The notes: generated from the sequence alone by a model not told the origin. Positions 1 to 7,495 are shown, numbered from the stretch's first letter. The stretch is 23,982 nt of DNA from Paracoccaceae bacterium (GCA_007131945.1 SLPP01000265.1:1-23982), one strand, 5' to 3'. Made by a program: numbers and translations.

Positions 1-830
1 CGATCCGGACCCGCTGGCGCTGGACCGGCTTCGACGGGGACGCGCTGCGCTTCGAGACGCCGGACGGGCAGAAACACGTGGCCGCTGTGCGCACCGTCCT
101 TGCGCTGGGCGGGGCAAGCTGGGCGCGGCTCGGCTCGGACGGGGCTTGGGCGCCAATCCTCGCCGGGCGCGGCGTCGCGCTGGCGCCGTTCACCGCCTCG
201 AATGTCGGCCATCACGTCGCCTGGTCGGAGCACATGCGCGCGCATTTCGGCGCGCCGGTGAAATCGCTCGCGCTGCAGGCCGGCGCGATGCGCCTGCGCG
301 GCGAGATCGTGATCTCGCAAAGGGGGATCGAGGGCGGCGGCCTCTACGCGCTCGCCCGCCCGCTGCGCGAGGGCGCGCCGCTGACGCTCGACCTCTTTCC
401 CGACTGGAGCGTGGAACGCGTCGCCGGGCGTCTCGCCGCGCGACCGCGCCGCGAAAGCGCATCGAACCGCCTGCGCAAGGCGCTGGGGCTGCGGGGCGCG
501 CGGCTGGCGCTGGTGCGGGAATGGCTGCGCCCGCTGCCCGCCGACCCGGGCACGCTCGCCGCGCGGCTCAAGGCGCTGCCGGTGCCGCTCGGCCCGCCGC
601 GGCCGCTCGACGAGGCGATCTCGACCGCCGGCGGCATCCGGCGCGAGGCGCTCGATGCCGGCCTGATGCTGCGCGCGCTCCCCGGCGCCTTCGCCGCGGG
701 CGAGATGCTCGACTGGGACGCGCCTACCGGCGGCTACCTGCTCACCGCCTGCCTCGCCACCGGCCGCCGGGCCGGCCGCGCCGCCGCCGCCTGGACACCT
801 AACATGCGCGAAAAGTTTCGTTACGGTTAA
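1..830 (+). CDS. NAD(P)/FAD-dependent oxidoreductase, HI0933/TIGR03862-type flavoprotein, 5'-truncated
   Basis: The reading frame is open from base 3, so the gene starts outside the window; a GTG at 78 is internal. Only the C-terminal part is visible. The opening residues RWRWTGFDGDALRFETPDG and then TVLALGGASWARLGSDGAW resemble the segment of HI0933-like flavoproteins (TIGR03862 subgroup) where the substrate-domain insertion returns to the FAD fold. Near the end, STAGGIRREALDAGLMLRALPGAFAAGEMLDWDAPTGGYLL (given here only as key parts: TAGG, GEMLDWD, TGGY) matches the FAD-contacting C-terminal strand of that family. The N-terminal GxGxxG dinucleotide fold is not in the window. The specific substrate of this family is unknown to me. 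The last eight residues, MREKFRYG, and the TAA stop lie inside a dispersed repeat (806-885), so the natural C-terminus probably ended a little earlier. No partner gene follows; the next gene converges. Confidence 0.75.
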   Translation, partial: IRTRWRWTGFDGDALRFETPDGQKHVAAVRTVLALGGASWARLGSDGAWAPILAGRGVALAPFTASNVGHHVAWSEHMRAHFGAPVKSLALQAGAMRLRGEIVISQRGIEGGGLYALARPLREGAPLTLDLFPDWSVERVAGRLAARPRRESASNRLRKALGLRGARLALVREWLRPLPADPGTLAARLKALPVPLGPPRPLDEAISTAGGIRREALDAGLMLRALPGAFAAGEMLDWDAPTGGYLLTACLATGRRAGRAAAAWTPNMREKFRYG

Positions 831-885
831 TGGCGCGAAATCGTTGTTTTAAATCATAAGCTTGCTGAAGCGCACAATATTGTGC
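806..885 (-). repeat. Dyad-GTTAACC dispersed element, copy A
   Basis: Orientation is taken as dyad first, GTTAACC box last, so this copy reads on the minus strand, 21 bases after the gph stop. It holds a perfect 14-base dyad GCACAATATTGTGC (872-885), then on the minus strand a CAGCAAG block (first base 867) followed by an ATGAT.TAAAA patch, then ATTAACCGTAACGAAACTTT (831 back to 812) and CGCGC. Bases 811-890 align without net gap to 10269-10348 (copy B): the conserved box, the GCTTGC block and the dyad centre are all offset by exactly 9458. The element covers the stop codon and last codons of the upstream flavoprotein gene. The AT-rich middle (about 838-860) stands out against very GC-rich surroundings. 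Confidence 0.7.
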
Positions 886-906
886 ACCCTGCGCATTCGG
901 ACGGGA

Positions 907-1575
907 TCAGCGGACAGCCCCGGCCAATCCGGCCAGCGTCTCGGCGATCGACGGCAGGTCCGGGTACCGGTCGAAGGCGCGGTCATGCGGGATCGCCTCC
1001 ACCGGCGACTTCCGGTAACCCGGCGTGAAGAGCGCGAAGGGCACCGTCGCCGCCCGCGCCGTCGCCGCATCCACCTCGCTGTCGCCGACATAGACCACCG
1101 GACCCGGCCCCAGCCGCTCGATCACCGCCCTCAGCGGCGCCGGGTCGGGCTTGATTACCGGCAGCGAATCGCCGCCGACCACCGCGTCGAACACCCCCTC
1201 CCAGCCCAGATGCGCCAGCACCGCCCGCGCCGGCGCGACCGGCTTGTTGGTGCACAGCCCCAGCCGCCAGCCCGCGCCGCGCAGCACCGCAAGCGTCTCG
1301 GGCACGTCGGGATAGGGCCGGGTCCGGTCATGGGACATCTCGTAGATCTCGAGGAAGCGCGCCAGCATCCGCGCGTGCCGCGCGGGTTCGGACTGCCCGG
1401 CGGTCGCCTGTTCCAGCCGCGCGATGTAGACCGCCGAGCCGTTGCCGATGAAGCCGCGGCTCTGATCGGCCGTCACCGGCGGCAGCCCCTCGGCGGCCAG
1501 CGCGGCATTGGCCGCGGCGTGGATGTCGGGCGCGCTGTCGATCAGCGTTCCGTCGAGGTCGAAGACCAGGTTCAT
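907..1575 (-). CDS. gph: Phosphoglycolate phosphatase (HAD superfamily)
   Basis: This 222-residue protein is a HAD-superfamily hydrolase of the Gph type, which dephosphorylates 2-phosphoglycolate in the cytoplasm, a product of oxidised DNA-end repair and of Rubisco oxygenation. Motif I is FDLDGTLIDS at residues 5-14 with nucleophile D6 and acid D8; motif II is LCTNKP; motif III is the lysine of VIKPDP; motif IV is VYVGDSEVD with the Mg-binding aspartates. A helical cap domain lies between motifs I and II, as in family C1 caps. The ATG at 1575 overlaps the stop of the AhpD-like gene (ATGA), so this is the last gene of a four-gene translationally coupled operon. A related HAD phosphatase specificity cannot be excluded, but length and motifs fit Gph well. 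Confidence 0.85.
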   Translation of the reverse strand: MNLVFDLDGTLIDSAPDIHAAANAALAAEGLPPVTADQSRGFIGNGSAVYIARLEQATAGQSEPARHARMLARFLEIYEMSHDRTRPYPDVPETLAVLRGAGWRLGLCTNKPVAPARAVLAHLGWEGVFDAVVGGDSLPVIKPDPAPLRAVIERLGPGPVVYVGDSEVDAATARAATVPFALFTPGYRKSPVEAIPHDRAFDRYPDLPSIAETLAGLAGAVR

Positions 1576-2135
1576 CGCGCCTGGGCGTGGTATTCCGGGT
1601 TCGGCTCCATCCCTACGGCTGAAGCGACGCGGTTCGACATGTTGAAGAAGCCGGTGACCGCGGCGATGTCGAAGATGTCGCGATCGGTGAAGCCCTCGGC
1701 GCGCAGCGCGTTGCGGTCGTCCTCGGTGATCTCGGCGCTCGCCTTCGTCGCCTTCTCGACGAAGGCGAGCATCACCTTCTGCCGATGCGTGATCTTCGCC
1801 ACGCGCCAGTTCATGACCATCGCCTCGCCCAGCGCCGGGTCGCCCGAGATCGCTCGCACCGCGGCGCCGTGGGCAACCTGGCAGTACCAGCAGCGATTGA
1901 TCGACGAGACGACGACCGCGATCATCTCGCGCTCGAGCTTGGTCAGGCCCGAGGGCGCCAGCATCAGGTCGTTGTACATCGCCGTGAAGGCATCGAGCTT
2001 GGCGATGTCGAAGGCATAGGCGCGCAGGACATTGGGAACGAGGCCGAGCTTCTCCTGGCAGATCTCGAAATAGCGCGCGGTCGCCTCGGGCAGCGGATCG
2101 ACCTGCGGCAGGTTCAGGGCGGTGGGCTCTGTCAT
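1572..2135 (-). CDS. AhpD-like / carboxymuconolactone decarboxylase-family peroxidase-related protein
   Basis: A 187-residue all-helical protein of the AhpD/CMD superfamily, of the 'peroxidase-related enzyme' subgroup. The redox motif is RCWYCQVAHG at residues 81-90, giving the CxxC pair C82/C85 and H89, which in AhpD relay protons and electrons during peroxide reduction; a Glu about a dozen residues upstream (E70, in KLEREM) fits the usual proton-relay position. The physiological thiol partner is unknown from sequence. It starts with ATG at 2135 inside the 4-base overlap with the upstream acetyltransferase gene and ends overlapping gph, so expression is coupled to both. The position in an operon with damage-related genes suggests a detoxification role, but that is inference. 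Confidence 0.82.
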   Translation of the reverse strand: MTEPTALNLPQVDPLPEATARYFEICQEKLGLVPNVLRAYAFDIAKLDAFTAMYNDLMLAPSGLTKLEREMIAVVVSSINRCWYCQVAHGAAVRAISGDPALGEAMVMNWRVAKITHRQKVMLAFVEKATKASAEITEDDRNALRAEGFTDRDIFDIAAVTGFFNMSNRVASAVGMEPNPEYHAQAR

Positions 2136-2860
2136 GGCGTGTCCTCGGGGGCCTCTCGGTAATGGTAGCCGCCAGCCTCTTCCATGCCCAGCCCGCTGTA
2201 AAGTCCGCGCGCGGCGATGTTGCGCCGGGTGACAGCGAGCGCGAACCAGGCAGCGCCCTGTGCCCGCGCCCAGTCCGCCATGCCGCGCACCATGTAGCGC
2301 GCGACGCCCTGTCGGCGGAACGAGGGCTCGATCTCGAGCGCGTGCAGCATCGCCACCTCTTCGTCGAGCGCGCAGAAACCGACCCCGGCGGCGCGGTTCT
2401 GGAAACGCGCGATGAAGGCCGTGCGCGGCTCGGGCGCGCGCGCCATGACCGCCAGTCGCTCGGGCCCGATCCCGGCATCGCGCCAGATCTGCCTCTGCAG
2501 GGCGAGCGGCGGCCAGCACTGGAAAAGCGAGGAGGGCCGTGGCGTTTCGGCGATCGCGTCGATGGGGGCGGCGTAGAAGACCGTCGGGTCGACCGGGGCG
2601 TAACCTCTGGCGTCGAGCGCCGCGTCGAGCGCCTCGTCCCCCTCGCGGATCATGAAGAGCGGCCGCGCGCCGCGCGCGCGCAAGGTCGCCTCGGCGGCGG
2701 CAAGCGCCTCCTCCGACAACTTCCCGTCGAGCATCGACGCGCTGACCCGCTTGCCGCCGCCGGCCCCGTCGCGCAGCGTGAACGGGCCACAGGCCGCGCG
2801 CGCCGCCGGCGGCCAGGTCGCCTCCAGCGCCGCGTGCAGCCGGGCGGGCGACAGCGTCAT
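2132..2860 (-). CDS. GNAT family N-acetyltransferase
   Basis: A 242-residue protein whose C-terminal half carries a GNAT fold: the acetyl-CoA pyrophosphate loop is IEPSFRRQGVARYMVRG (R/Q-x-x-G-x-A type), preceded by the beta-4 strand EEVAMLHALE and followed by the AxxLYxxxGM-like segment ARGLYSGLGM near residues 217-226. The N-terminal half (about residues 1-110) is a second degenerate GNAT-like half, as in two-domain acetyltransferases. The substrate cannot be predicted. The ATG at 2860 sits in an ATGA overlap with the CinA-like gene, and its stop overlaps the next start, so it is the second gene of the operon. Confidence 0.85.
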   Translation of the reverse strand: MTLSPARLHAALEATWPPAARAACGPFTLRDGAGGGKRVSASMLDGKLSEEALAAAEATLRARGARPLFMIREGDEALDAALDARGYAPVDPTVFYAAPIDAIAETPRPSSLFQCWPPLALQRQIWRDAGIGPERLAVMARAPEPRTAFIARFQNRAAGVGFCALDEEVAMLHALEIEPSFRRQGVARYMVRGMADWARAQGAAWFALAVTRRNIAARGLYSGLGMEEAGGYHYREAPEDTP

Positions 2861-3585
2861 CCGTCGCGACCCACCAGCCGCGACAGCTCGACCATTGCCG
2901 CGTCCAGCCGGCCGGCATCGGTACCGCGCACCACGATCTGCGTTCCGTGCGCGCCATTGCGCAGATAGGGGTAGGAGCCGAAGCTGAGGTCGGGGAACTT
3001 CTGCGCCAGCGCGCCCAGCGGCGTCGCGATATCGCCCTCGCCGCGGCCGACATCGATCATCTGGCTCAGGAGCGGCACGCCCCCGGCGATCCGCGACAGG
3101 ACGCTCGCCAGCATCGCCTGGAAGATCGCCGGCACGCCGGCCATCACATGCACGTTGCCGAGGCTGAAGCCCGGCGCGGCCGAGACCGGGTTCTCGATCA
3201 GGTCGGCGCCATCGGGGATGCGGGCCATGCGCAACCGCGCGGGGTTCAGCTCCAGCCCGGTGCGCGCGTAATGCGCGGCCAGCAGTGCCCGGGCGTCGTC
3301 GCGTATGCCGATCGGTACGCCGAAGGCCGCGGCGACGGCGTCGGCGGTGATGTCGTCATGCGTCGGCCCGATTCCGCCCGAGGTGAAGAGGTGGTCGTTC
3401 TCGGCGCGCAGCCCGTTGACCGCCGCGACGATCCGGTCATGCACATCCGGCACGATCCGCACCTCGCGCAGCCGGATCCCGCGCCCGATCAGCTCGCCTG
3501 CGAGATGGTGCATGTTGGCGTCCCGCGTCCGGCCCGAGAGGATCTCGTCGCCGATAACGAGCATCGCGGCGGTGGGGTTGGTCAT
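2857..3585 (-). CDS. Molybdopterin-binding (MoCF) domain protein, CinA N-terminal-like
   Basis: A 242-residue stand-alone MoCF domain, usually annotated 'competence/damage-inducible protein A', lacking the C-terminal nicotinamide-nucleotide amidohydrolase domain of full CinA. The start of the fold is AMLVIGDEILSGRT (residues 7-20), and the phosphate-binding loop is SGGIGPTHDDIT at 69-80, both hallmarks of MoaB/MogA/CinA MoCF domains. In the family some members hydrolyse ADP-ribose or related damaged nucleotides; the activity here is unproven. An in-frame GTG-type extension to 3645 exists, but the ATG at 3585 (MTNPTAAML) begins exactly where the family homology begins, so I chose it. First gene of the minus-strand operon, divergent from map, with 119 bases between the two starts. 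Confidence 0.82.
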   Translation of the reverse strand: MTNPTAAMLVIGDEILSGRTRDANMHHLAGELIGRGIRLREVRIVPDVHDRIVAAVNGLRAENDHLFTSGGIGPTHDDITADAVAAAFGVPIGIRDDARALLAAHYARTGLELNPARLRMARIPDGADLIENPVSAAPGFSLGNVHVMAGVPAIFQAMLASVLSRIAGGVPLLSQMIDVGRGEGDIATPLGALAQKFPDLSFGSYPYLRNGAHGTQIVVRGTDAGRLDAAMVELSRLVGRDG

Positions 3586-3656
3586 CGCGGGTTCCGTTGC
3601 TTCGATCTGCCGCCGTTTCCTAGCAGGGGCGCGGGGGCTTTCCAATTCCCCCCCTC

Positions 3657-3685
3657 TGGCAATCGTGGATATGCGGCGCTATCTA
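3657..3685 (+). promoter_or_regulatory. Possible sigma70-like promoter for map
   Basis: A TGGCAA (-35 position) and TATCTA (-10 position) pair is separated by 17 bases, ending 19 bases before the GTG start of map. Each hexamer matches the consensus at only three positions, so the spacing is the main support. Confidence 0.3.
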
Positions 3686-3704
3686 GGGCGCAAAGAGGCT
3701 TGAG

Positions 3705-4514
3705 GTGTACGAAAAGGGCGGTCGCATAACGCGCGAAGGGATTCGCATCCACGAACCGGGCGATTTCGCCGGGATGCATGTGGCTGGCCGGGTGGTGGCA
3801 AGGATCCTCGACGACATTGCCGAACATGTCTTTCCCGGCCAGACCACGGCCGAGATCGACCGCATCATCACCGCGATGGTCGCCGCGCACGGCGCCACCT
3901 CGGCGACGATCGGCTATCGCGGCTACCAGCATGCCAGCTGCATCAGCGTCAACCACGTCGTCTGCCACGGCATCCCCGGCGCCAAGGCGCTGAAGGACGG
4001 CGACATCCTCAACATCGACGTGACCGTGATCGTCGACGGCTGGTTCGGCGACAGCTCGCGCATGTATGTCGCTGGCAATCTCAGCCGCAAGGCCGAGCGG
4101 CTGATCCAGGTCACGCATGACGCGCTGATGAAGGGGATAGAGGCGGTTCGGCCGGGCAACACCTTCGGCGACATCGGCCACGCGATCCAGGCTTTCGTCG
4201 AGGCGCACCGCATGTCGGTGGTGCGCGATTTCTGCGGCCACGGGCTTGGGCGGGTCTTCCACGCGCCGCCGAACGTGCTGCATTACGGCCGCCCCGGCCG
4301 CGAGGCGGTGCTGGAGGAAGGCATGTTCTTCACCATCGAGCCGATGGTGAATCTCGGCCGGCCCGAGACGAAGGTGCTGGCCGACGACTGGACCGCGGTG
4401 ACCCGCGACAAGTCGCTCTCGGCCCAATTCGAACACTCCGTCGGCGTGACCGCCAACGGGGCCGATGTTTTCACGCTGTCGCCGGCAGGAAAGTTCCACC
4501 CTACCTGGGGTTGA
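3705..4514 (+). CDS. map: Type I methionine aminopeptidase
   Basis: This 269-residue cytoplasmic metalloprotease removes the initiator methionine from nascent proteins. All five metal ligands of the pita-bread fold are present: D105 (NIDVTV), D116 (FGDSSR), H179 (FCGHGLG), E212 (FTIEPM) and E243 (QFEHSV), with H88 of VCHGIP as the substrate-contacting histidine. Length is typical of type Ia enzymes, with no N-terminal zinc-finger extension. Translation starts at GTG 3705, preceded by AGAGG at 3694-3698; a later ATG (3774) would cut the conserved N-terminal helix. The gene stands alone, divergent from the CinA-like gene and convergent with the BrkB-like gene 25 bases downstream. Confidence 0.95.
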   Translation: MYEKGGRITREGIRIHEPGDFAGMHVAGRVVARILDDIAEHVFPGQTTAEIDRIITAMVAAHGATSATIGYRGYQHASCISVNHVVCHGIPGAKALKDGDILNIDVTVIVDGWFGDSSRMYVAGNLSRKAERLIQVTHDALMKGIEAVRPGNTFGDIGHAIQAFVEAHRMSVVRDFCGHGLGRVFHAPPNVLHYGRPGREAVLEEGMFFTIEPMVNLGRPETKVLADDWTAVTRDKSLSAQFEHSVGVTANGADVFTLSPAGKFHPTWG

Positions 4515-4539
4515 ATTCCGCGCGCAAAGCCGGCTGAAA

Positions 4540-5391
4540 TCAGACCCGCCCCCGGCCGGAAACCGGACTTTCCTCCAGCACGTAATTGAGCGCGGCGCCG
4601 AGCAGCACCGCGTAGGCGGAAATGTAGAACCAGAGCATGAGCACGATAACCGCCCCGATCGAGCCATAGATTTCGTTGAAATCTCCGAAATGGGACAGGT
4701 ATAACGTGAAACCCAGCGAGGCCCCCGCCCAGAGCCCCAGCGCCAGAAACAATCCCGGTGACAGGAAAGCACTGCGCGCGGTGTCCGGCCGGTTCGGGCC
4801 GTAGCGGTAGAAAATGCCGAGGCCGACGACCAGGACCACGACCGAGATCGCCCAGCGCAGGACCTCGACGACGAAGGGAAACCAGCTGCCAGCCGGGATG
4901 AAGGGCGTCAGCAGCGCCAGGGTCAGCGGCGCGACCAGCATCGCGAAAAGCGCCGTCACGCCGACCCCGATCAGCACCGCCGTCAGGGAAAGCGCCATGG
5001 CAAGGCTCCAGAACCCGCCGCGCGGATCGCCGCCATAGATCGCGTTGACGCCCTGGATCAACGCATCGACACCCAGCCGCGCCGCCCAGGCGGCCGCGAG
5101 AAGCGAGATCAGCGAGGTCAGGCCGAGCGTCGAACTGGCCGCGCCGAGCAGCTTTCCCACCTGCTCCTCGATCAGCGCATAGGCGTCTTCGGGAAGGAAT
5201 TCCGACGCGACCTCAAGCGCTTCCTCGACAACCACAGGGTCGGCCCAGAACGCGATCAGGCCGATCACCGCAGCGAGCGCGGGAAAGACGGCGAGCATGG
5301 CGAAGAACGCAACGCCGGCAGCCATCATGCCGAGCCGGCGTTCGCCCATCAGTTGCCAGATGGCCAGTCCCGCAGAAAGAACCCGCGGCAC
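4540..5391 (-). CDS. YihY/BrkB-family inner-membrane protein
   Basis: A 283-residue polytopic protein with about six hydrophobic segments (roughly residues 22-50, 92-112, 128-160, 175-200, 212-236 and 243-270). Family signatures are the N-terminal GMMAAGVAFFAMLAVFPAL segment, the central STLGLTSLISLLAAAW, and the C-terminal YGSIGAVIVLMLWFYISAYAVLLGAALN (key residues YGS..A....L.W.Y....A.L.GA..N). Earlier annotation as ribonuclease BN is not supported for this family; function is unknown, probably an envelope or transport role. It starts with GTG at 5391, only three bases after the stop of the H-NS-like gene, so the two are probably cotranscribed and translationally coupled. Confidence 0.87.
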   Translation of the reverse strand: MPRVLSAGLAIWQLMGERRLGMMAAGVAFFAMLAVFPALAAVIGLIAFWADPVVVEEALEVASEFLPEDAYALIEEQVGKLLGAASSTLGLTSLISLLAAAWAARLGVDALIQGVNAIYGGDPRGGFWSLAMALSLTAVLIGVGVTALFAMLVAPLTLALLTPFIPAGSWFPFVVEVLRWAISVVVLVVGLGIFYRYGPNRPDTARSAFLSPGLFLALGLWAGASLGFTLYLSHFGDFNEIYGSIGAVIVLMLWFYISAYAVLLGAALNYVLEESPVSGRGRV

Positions 5392-5394
5392 CGG

Positions 5395-5706
5395 TCAGAT
5401 GGCGAGGTCGTCCAGGCTCTTGCCCTTGGCCAGCGCCTCTTCCAGCCAGCGCGGCCGCCGCCCGCGCCCGGTCCAGGTCTGCGCCGGATCGTCGGGATTG
5501 GCGTATTTCGGCTTGGCCGGCTTGCGGGTGCGCCGTTTCACAAGGTCCGACAGGTCGGCGGGATTGAGCCCGCGCTCGCGGGCAAAGGCCTCGACCTCGG
5601 CGAGCGCCTTTTTCTTTTCGCGATCCTTGAAATTCTTGATCTCGTTCGCAACGTCCTTTTGCAGCTTTTTCAGCTCGTCCAAAGACAGCTTTTCCAGGTC
5701 GATCAT
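5395..5706 (-). CDS. H-NS family nucleoid-associated protein, HvrA-like
   Basis: A 103-residue DNA-binding protein. Residues about 3-45 form a charged, heptad-rich coiled coil (LEKLSLDELKKLQKDV...) for oligomerisation; a basic linker KRRTRKPAKPKYANP follows; and the H-NS C-terminal AT-hook-like motif is TWTGRGRRP at 76-84 within an otherwise typical YANPDDPAQTWTGRGRR core. This architecture matches HvrA and other short alphaproteobacterial H-NS proteins, which bind curved AT-rich DNA and affect photosynthesis or nitrogen genes in Rhodobacter. The ATG at 5706 is preceded by GGAG at good spacing, and a 7-bp hairpin lies immediately upstream of that ribosome binding site. It is followed by the BrkB-like gene after three bases. 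Confidence 0.9.
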   Translation of the reverse strand: MIDLEKLSLDELKKLQKDVANEIKNFKDREKKKALAEVEAFARERGLNPADLSDLVKRRTRKPAKPKYANPDDPAQTWTGRGRRPRWLEEALAKGKSLDDLAI

Positions 5707-5719
5707 TCACGCTCTCCGC

Positions 5720-5737
5720 TTCCGGTTTCGACCGGAA
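5720..5737 (-). promoter_or_regulatory. Hairpin in the 5' leader of the H-NS-like gene
   Basis: A perfect 7-bp inverted repeat, TTCCGGT/ACCGGAA with a 4-base loop, ends 13 bases before the ATG and just before the GGAGAG ribosome binding site. In the mRNA the loop reads CGAA. Its place between an AT-rich stretch and the Shine-Dalgarno suggests translational or stability control, but no experiment or known motif supports a specific mechanism. Confidence 0.5.
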
Positions 5738-5786
5738 ATAAATCGAAAGACTGCACCGCGCAATAAAAATTCGCGAGCGAAAGGAA

Positions 5787-6776
5787 TCATTCGCGGTTTC
5801 TCGCCCGCGTTTCTCGCCAGATCATGTAGATTCCCGATCCGACGATCAACAGAATGCCGGTCCAGGACATCCCGTCGGGCAATTCGGAAAAGACCACGAA
5901 ACCCCAGAAGATCGCCATCGGCATGGCGACGTATTCCAGCGGCGCGATCAGGGCGGCCTCGCATATGCGATATGCCTGGGAAATTAGGAAGCCGCCGATG
6001 GCACTGCCCAGCCCGGTCAGCAGGAAGAGCAGGGCATCCGCCGGATCGGGCCAGACCCAGGCGCGCAGCAGGAAGGAAAGCGAGGCATGCGTGCCGGCAT
6101 CGAAGCGGCCATCGCCGATGCCGAGCCCGACGAGGACGCTGAAGACGAGGAAGGCCAGCTGCATGTAGACCGCCATCGTCGCCGCGCTGTCGGTGGCACC
6201 CAGCCGGCGGGTCAGCATGTGCAGCGCGGCATAGCAGGTCGCGGCGAGGAGCGGCAGCAGCGCCACCGGCGTGAAGGCCTCCGTTCCAGGCCGGATCATG
6301 ATCAGGACGCCCAGGAACCCCACCCCGATCGCCGCCCAGCGGCGCGGGCCGACCGTCTCGGACAGGAAGATAACCGAGAAGACCGCGATCACCATCGGGC
6401 TGATGAAGAAGATCGCGGTCGCATCGGCGATCGGCATCGCGGCGAGGGCGAGGAAGAAGGCCATGTTCGCGCCCAGAAGGAAACAGCCGCGCAGCAGGTG
6501 AATCACCGGGCGGCGCGTGCGCAACTGCGCCAGCCCGCCGGTGAACGGGATCACCAGCCCGACCAGCAGACCCAGCGCGACGAAGGCGCGAATCAGCGTC
6601 ACCTGGTGGAGCGGATAGCTGCCGGACAGCGACTTGACCGCCATGTCGCCCAGCGTGAAGGCGGCGGCGGCGCCCACGGCGCAGAGCGCGCCGAGAGTCG
6701 CCGCGGAGAGCGCCGGGCGGGAAGTCGGCTTCGGACGATGGATGCGCGCGGAGTCTTTCACAGGTGCAATGAACAC
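5787..6776 (-). CDS. DMT superfamily (EamA) transporter
   Basis: A 329-residue inner-membrane protein with ten hydrophobic segments arranged as two EamA repeats (about residues 27-165 and 170-320). Typical features are the LG.MAVKSL..YPLHQVTLIRAF opening helix pair, IADATAIFFISPMVIAVFSVIFLSE closing repeat one (key residues A.A.F...P......F.SE), and APLEYVAMPMAIFWGFVVFSELPDG in repeat two. Such proteins export small metabolites or amino acids; the substrate cannot be told. The start at GTG 6776 gives a 25-residue hydrophilic N-tail; GTG 6761 is an alternative, and neither has a strong ribosome binding site. It lies 33 bases downstream of the SH3/COG3650 gene on the same strand. Confidence 0.87.
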   Translation of the reverse strand: MFIAPVKDSARIHRPKPTSRPALSAATLGALCAVGAAAAFTLGDMAVKSLSGSYPLHQVTLIRAFVALGLLVGLVIPFTGGLAQLRTRRPVIHLLRGCFLLGANMAFFLALAAMPIADATAIFFISPMVIAVFSVIFLSETVGPRRWAAIGVGFLGVLIMIRPGTEAFTPVALLPLLAATCYAALHMLTRRLGATDSAATMAVYMQLAFLVFSVLVGLGIGDGRFDAGTHASLSFLLRAWVWPDPADALLFLLTGLGSAIGGFLISQAYRICEAALIAPLEYVAMPMAIFWGFVVFSELPDGMSWTGILLIVGSGIYMIWRETRARNRE

Positions 6777-6809
6777 CCTGCCCCCGCCGCCCGCAAGCCC
6801 GCGCGTCGG

Positions 6810-7424
6810 TCAGTCGCCGAGCGTGCAGCAGCCCGAGAGCCCGGTCGTGTCGCCACGCCAGTAGACCTGACCCTCGAGCCCGTAGAGCCGGTCGCTCATC
6901 CCGTCCGAACAGGCCGCGTTCTCGCGAATCACCACCATCCCCTCGCGCATGCCCGAAAAGGGCACCGCCAGCGTCGGCGGGAAGGCCGTGGTCGGCAGGG
7001 CGCCGGCATCGGCGACCAGCTCGAAGCCGCCGTGATCCGGCTCGTGAACCTCGATCCGGTGTGTCGGCAGGAAGATCGGCATCGACCAGAAGGGCTCGGT
7101 CCCGAAGCAGCGCAGCGACGTCTCGCCGTCGCGCCAGGTCTCCGGCCCCTGCCGCGCCAGGTGGCGCAGCGCGACCCAGCCGACCCCCTCGCCGGCATTG
7201 ATCCGCCCCCAGCGACCGCTTTCGGAAAGCGCCGTCACCTCGATCCCGGTGGCGTCATGCGCGAGCCCGCCGATGACCGCGAACCCGATGCCGGGCCCGG
7301 TTCGGATGTTCAGCCGATCGTCGGCCGCGACACCGGTGACGGCGTGGAGCGCCGGCAGCGGTCCCGCAGCCGCCGGGGCGCCGGCGAGGCCGAGCAGGAA
7401 AACCGCGATCGTCAGGCGCATCAT
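6810..7424 (-). CDS. Exported SH3-domain / COG3650-like protein
   Basis: A 204-residue predicted periplasmic protein. Residues 1-21 are a Sec signal peptide (MMRLTIAVFLLGLAGAPAAAG, basic start, hydrophobic core, AxA-type cleavage near 18-20). Residues about 28-90 form a bacterial SH3 fold, with the marker LNIRTGPGIGFAVIGGL and WGRI..GEGVGWVALRHL. The remainder opens with LRCFGTEPFWSM, the signature of COG3650 proteins, and contains C196-C197-type paired cysteines near the end. SH3b domains often bind peptidoglycan or peptides; the role is unknown. The start at ATG 7424 has GGGGAG upstream; ATG 7421 is nearly equivalent. The gene is divergent from cysQ across 129 bases. Confidence 0.8.
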   Translation of the reverse strand: MMRLTIAVFLLGLAGAPAAAGPLPALHAVTGVAADDRLNIRTGPGIGFAVIGGLAHDATGIEVTALSESGRWGRINAGEGVGWVALRHLARQGPETWRDGETSLRCFGTEPFWSMPIFLPTHRIEVHEPDHGGFELVADAGALPTTAFPPTLAVPFSGMREGMVVIRENAACSDGMSDRLYGLEGQVYWRGDTTGLSGCCTLGD

Positions 7425-7461
7425 GTCACTCCCCGCTTGCTCGGACCCGGTGCCGGCCTCG

Positions 7462-7495
7462 GGCCGGGCGCGCGGCTTGCCTTCCGCGCCCGGCC
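7462..7495. repeat. 11-bp perfect inverted repeat between the SH3 gene and cysQ
   Basis: GGCCGGGCGCG (7462-7472) pairs perfectly with CGCGCCCGGCC (7485-7495) around a 12-base loop, in the centre of the 129-base divergent intergenic region. It could be an operator or a leader hairpin for either gene; it is not followed by a T tract, and no gene ends there, so a terminator is unlikely. Confidence 0.5.

Noticed and set aside
872..885. GCACAATATTGTGC as an NtrC-type operator
   Set aside because: It resembles the NtrC half-site GCAC, but the total is one base short of the NtrC spacing, it lies between two gene 3' ends, and equivalent positions in the other copies have unrelated dyad sequences.
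862..2019. Long plus-strand open frame across the gph operon
   Set aside because: It is antisense to four genes with clear homology and overlapping starts; its Arg/Pro-rich product has no domain, as expected from GC-rich shadow frames.
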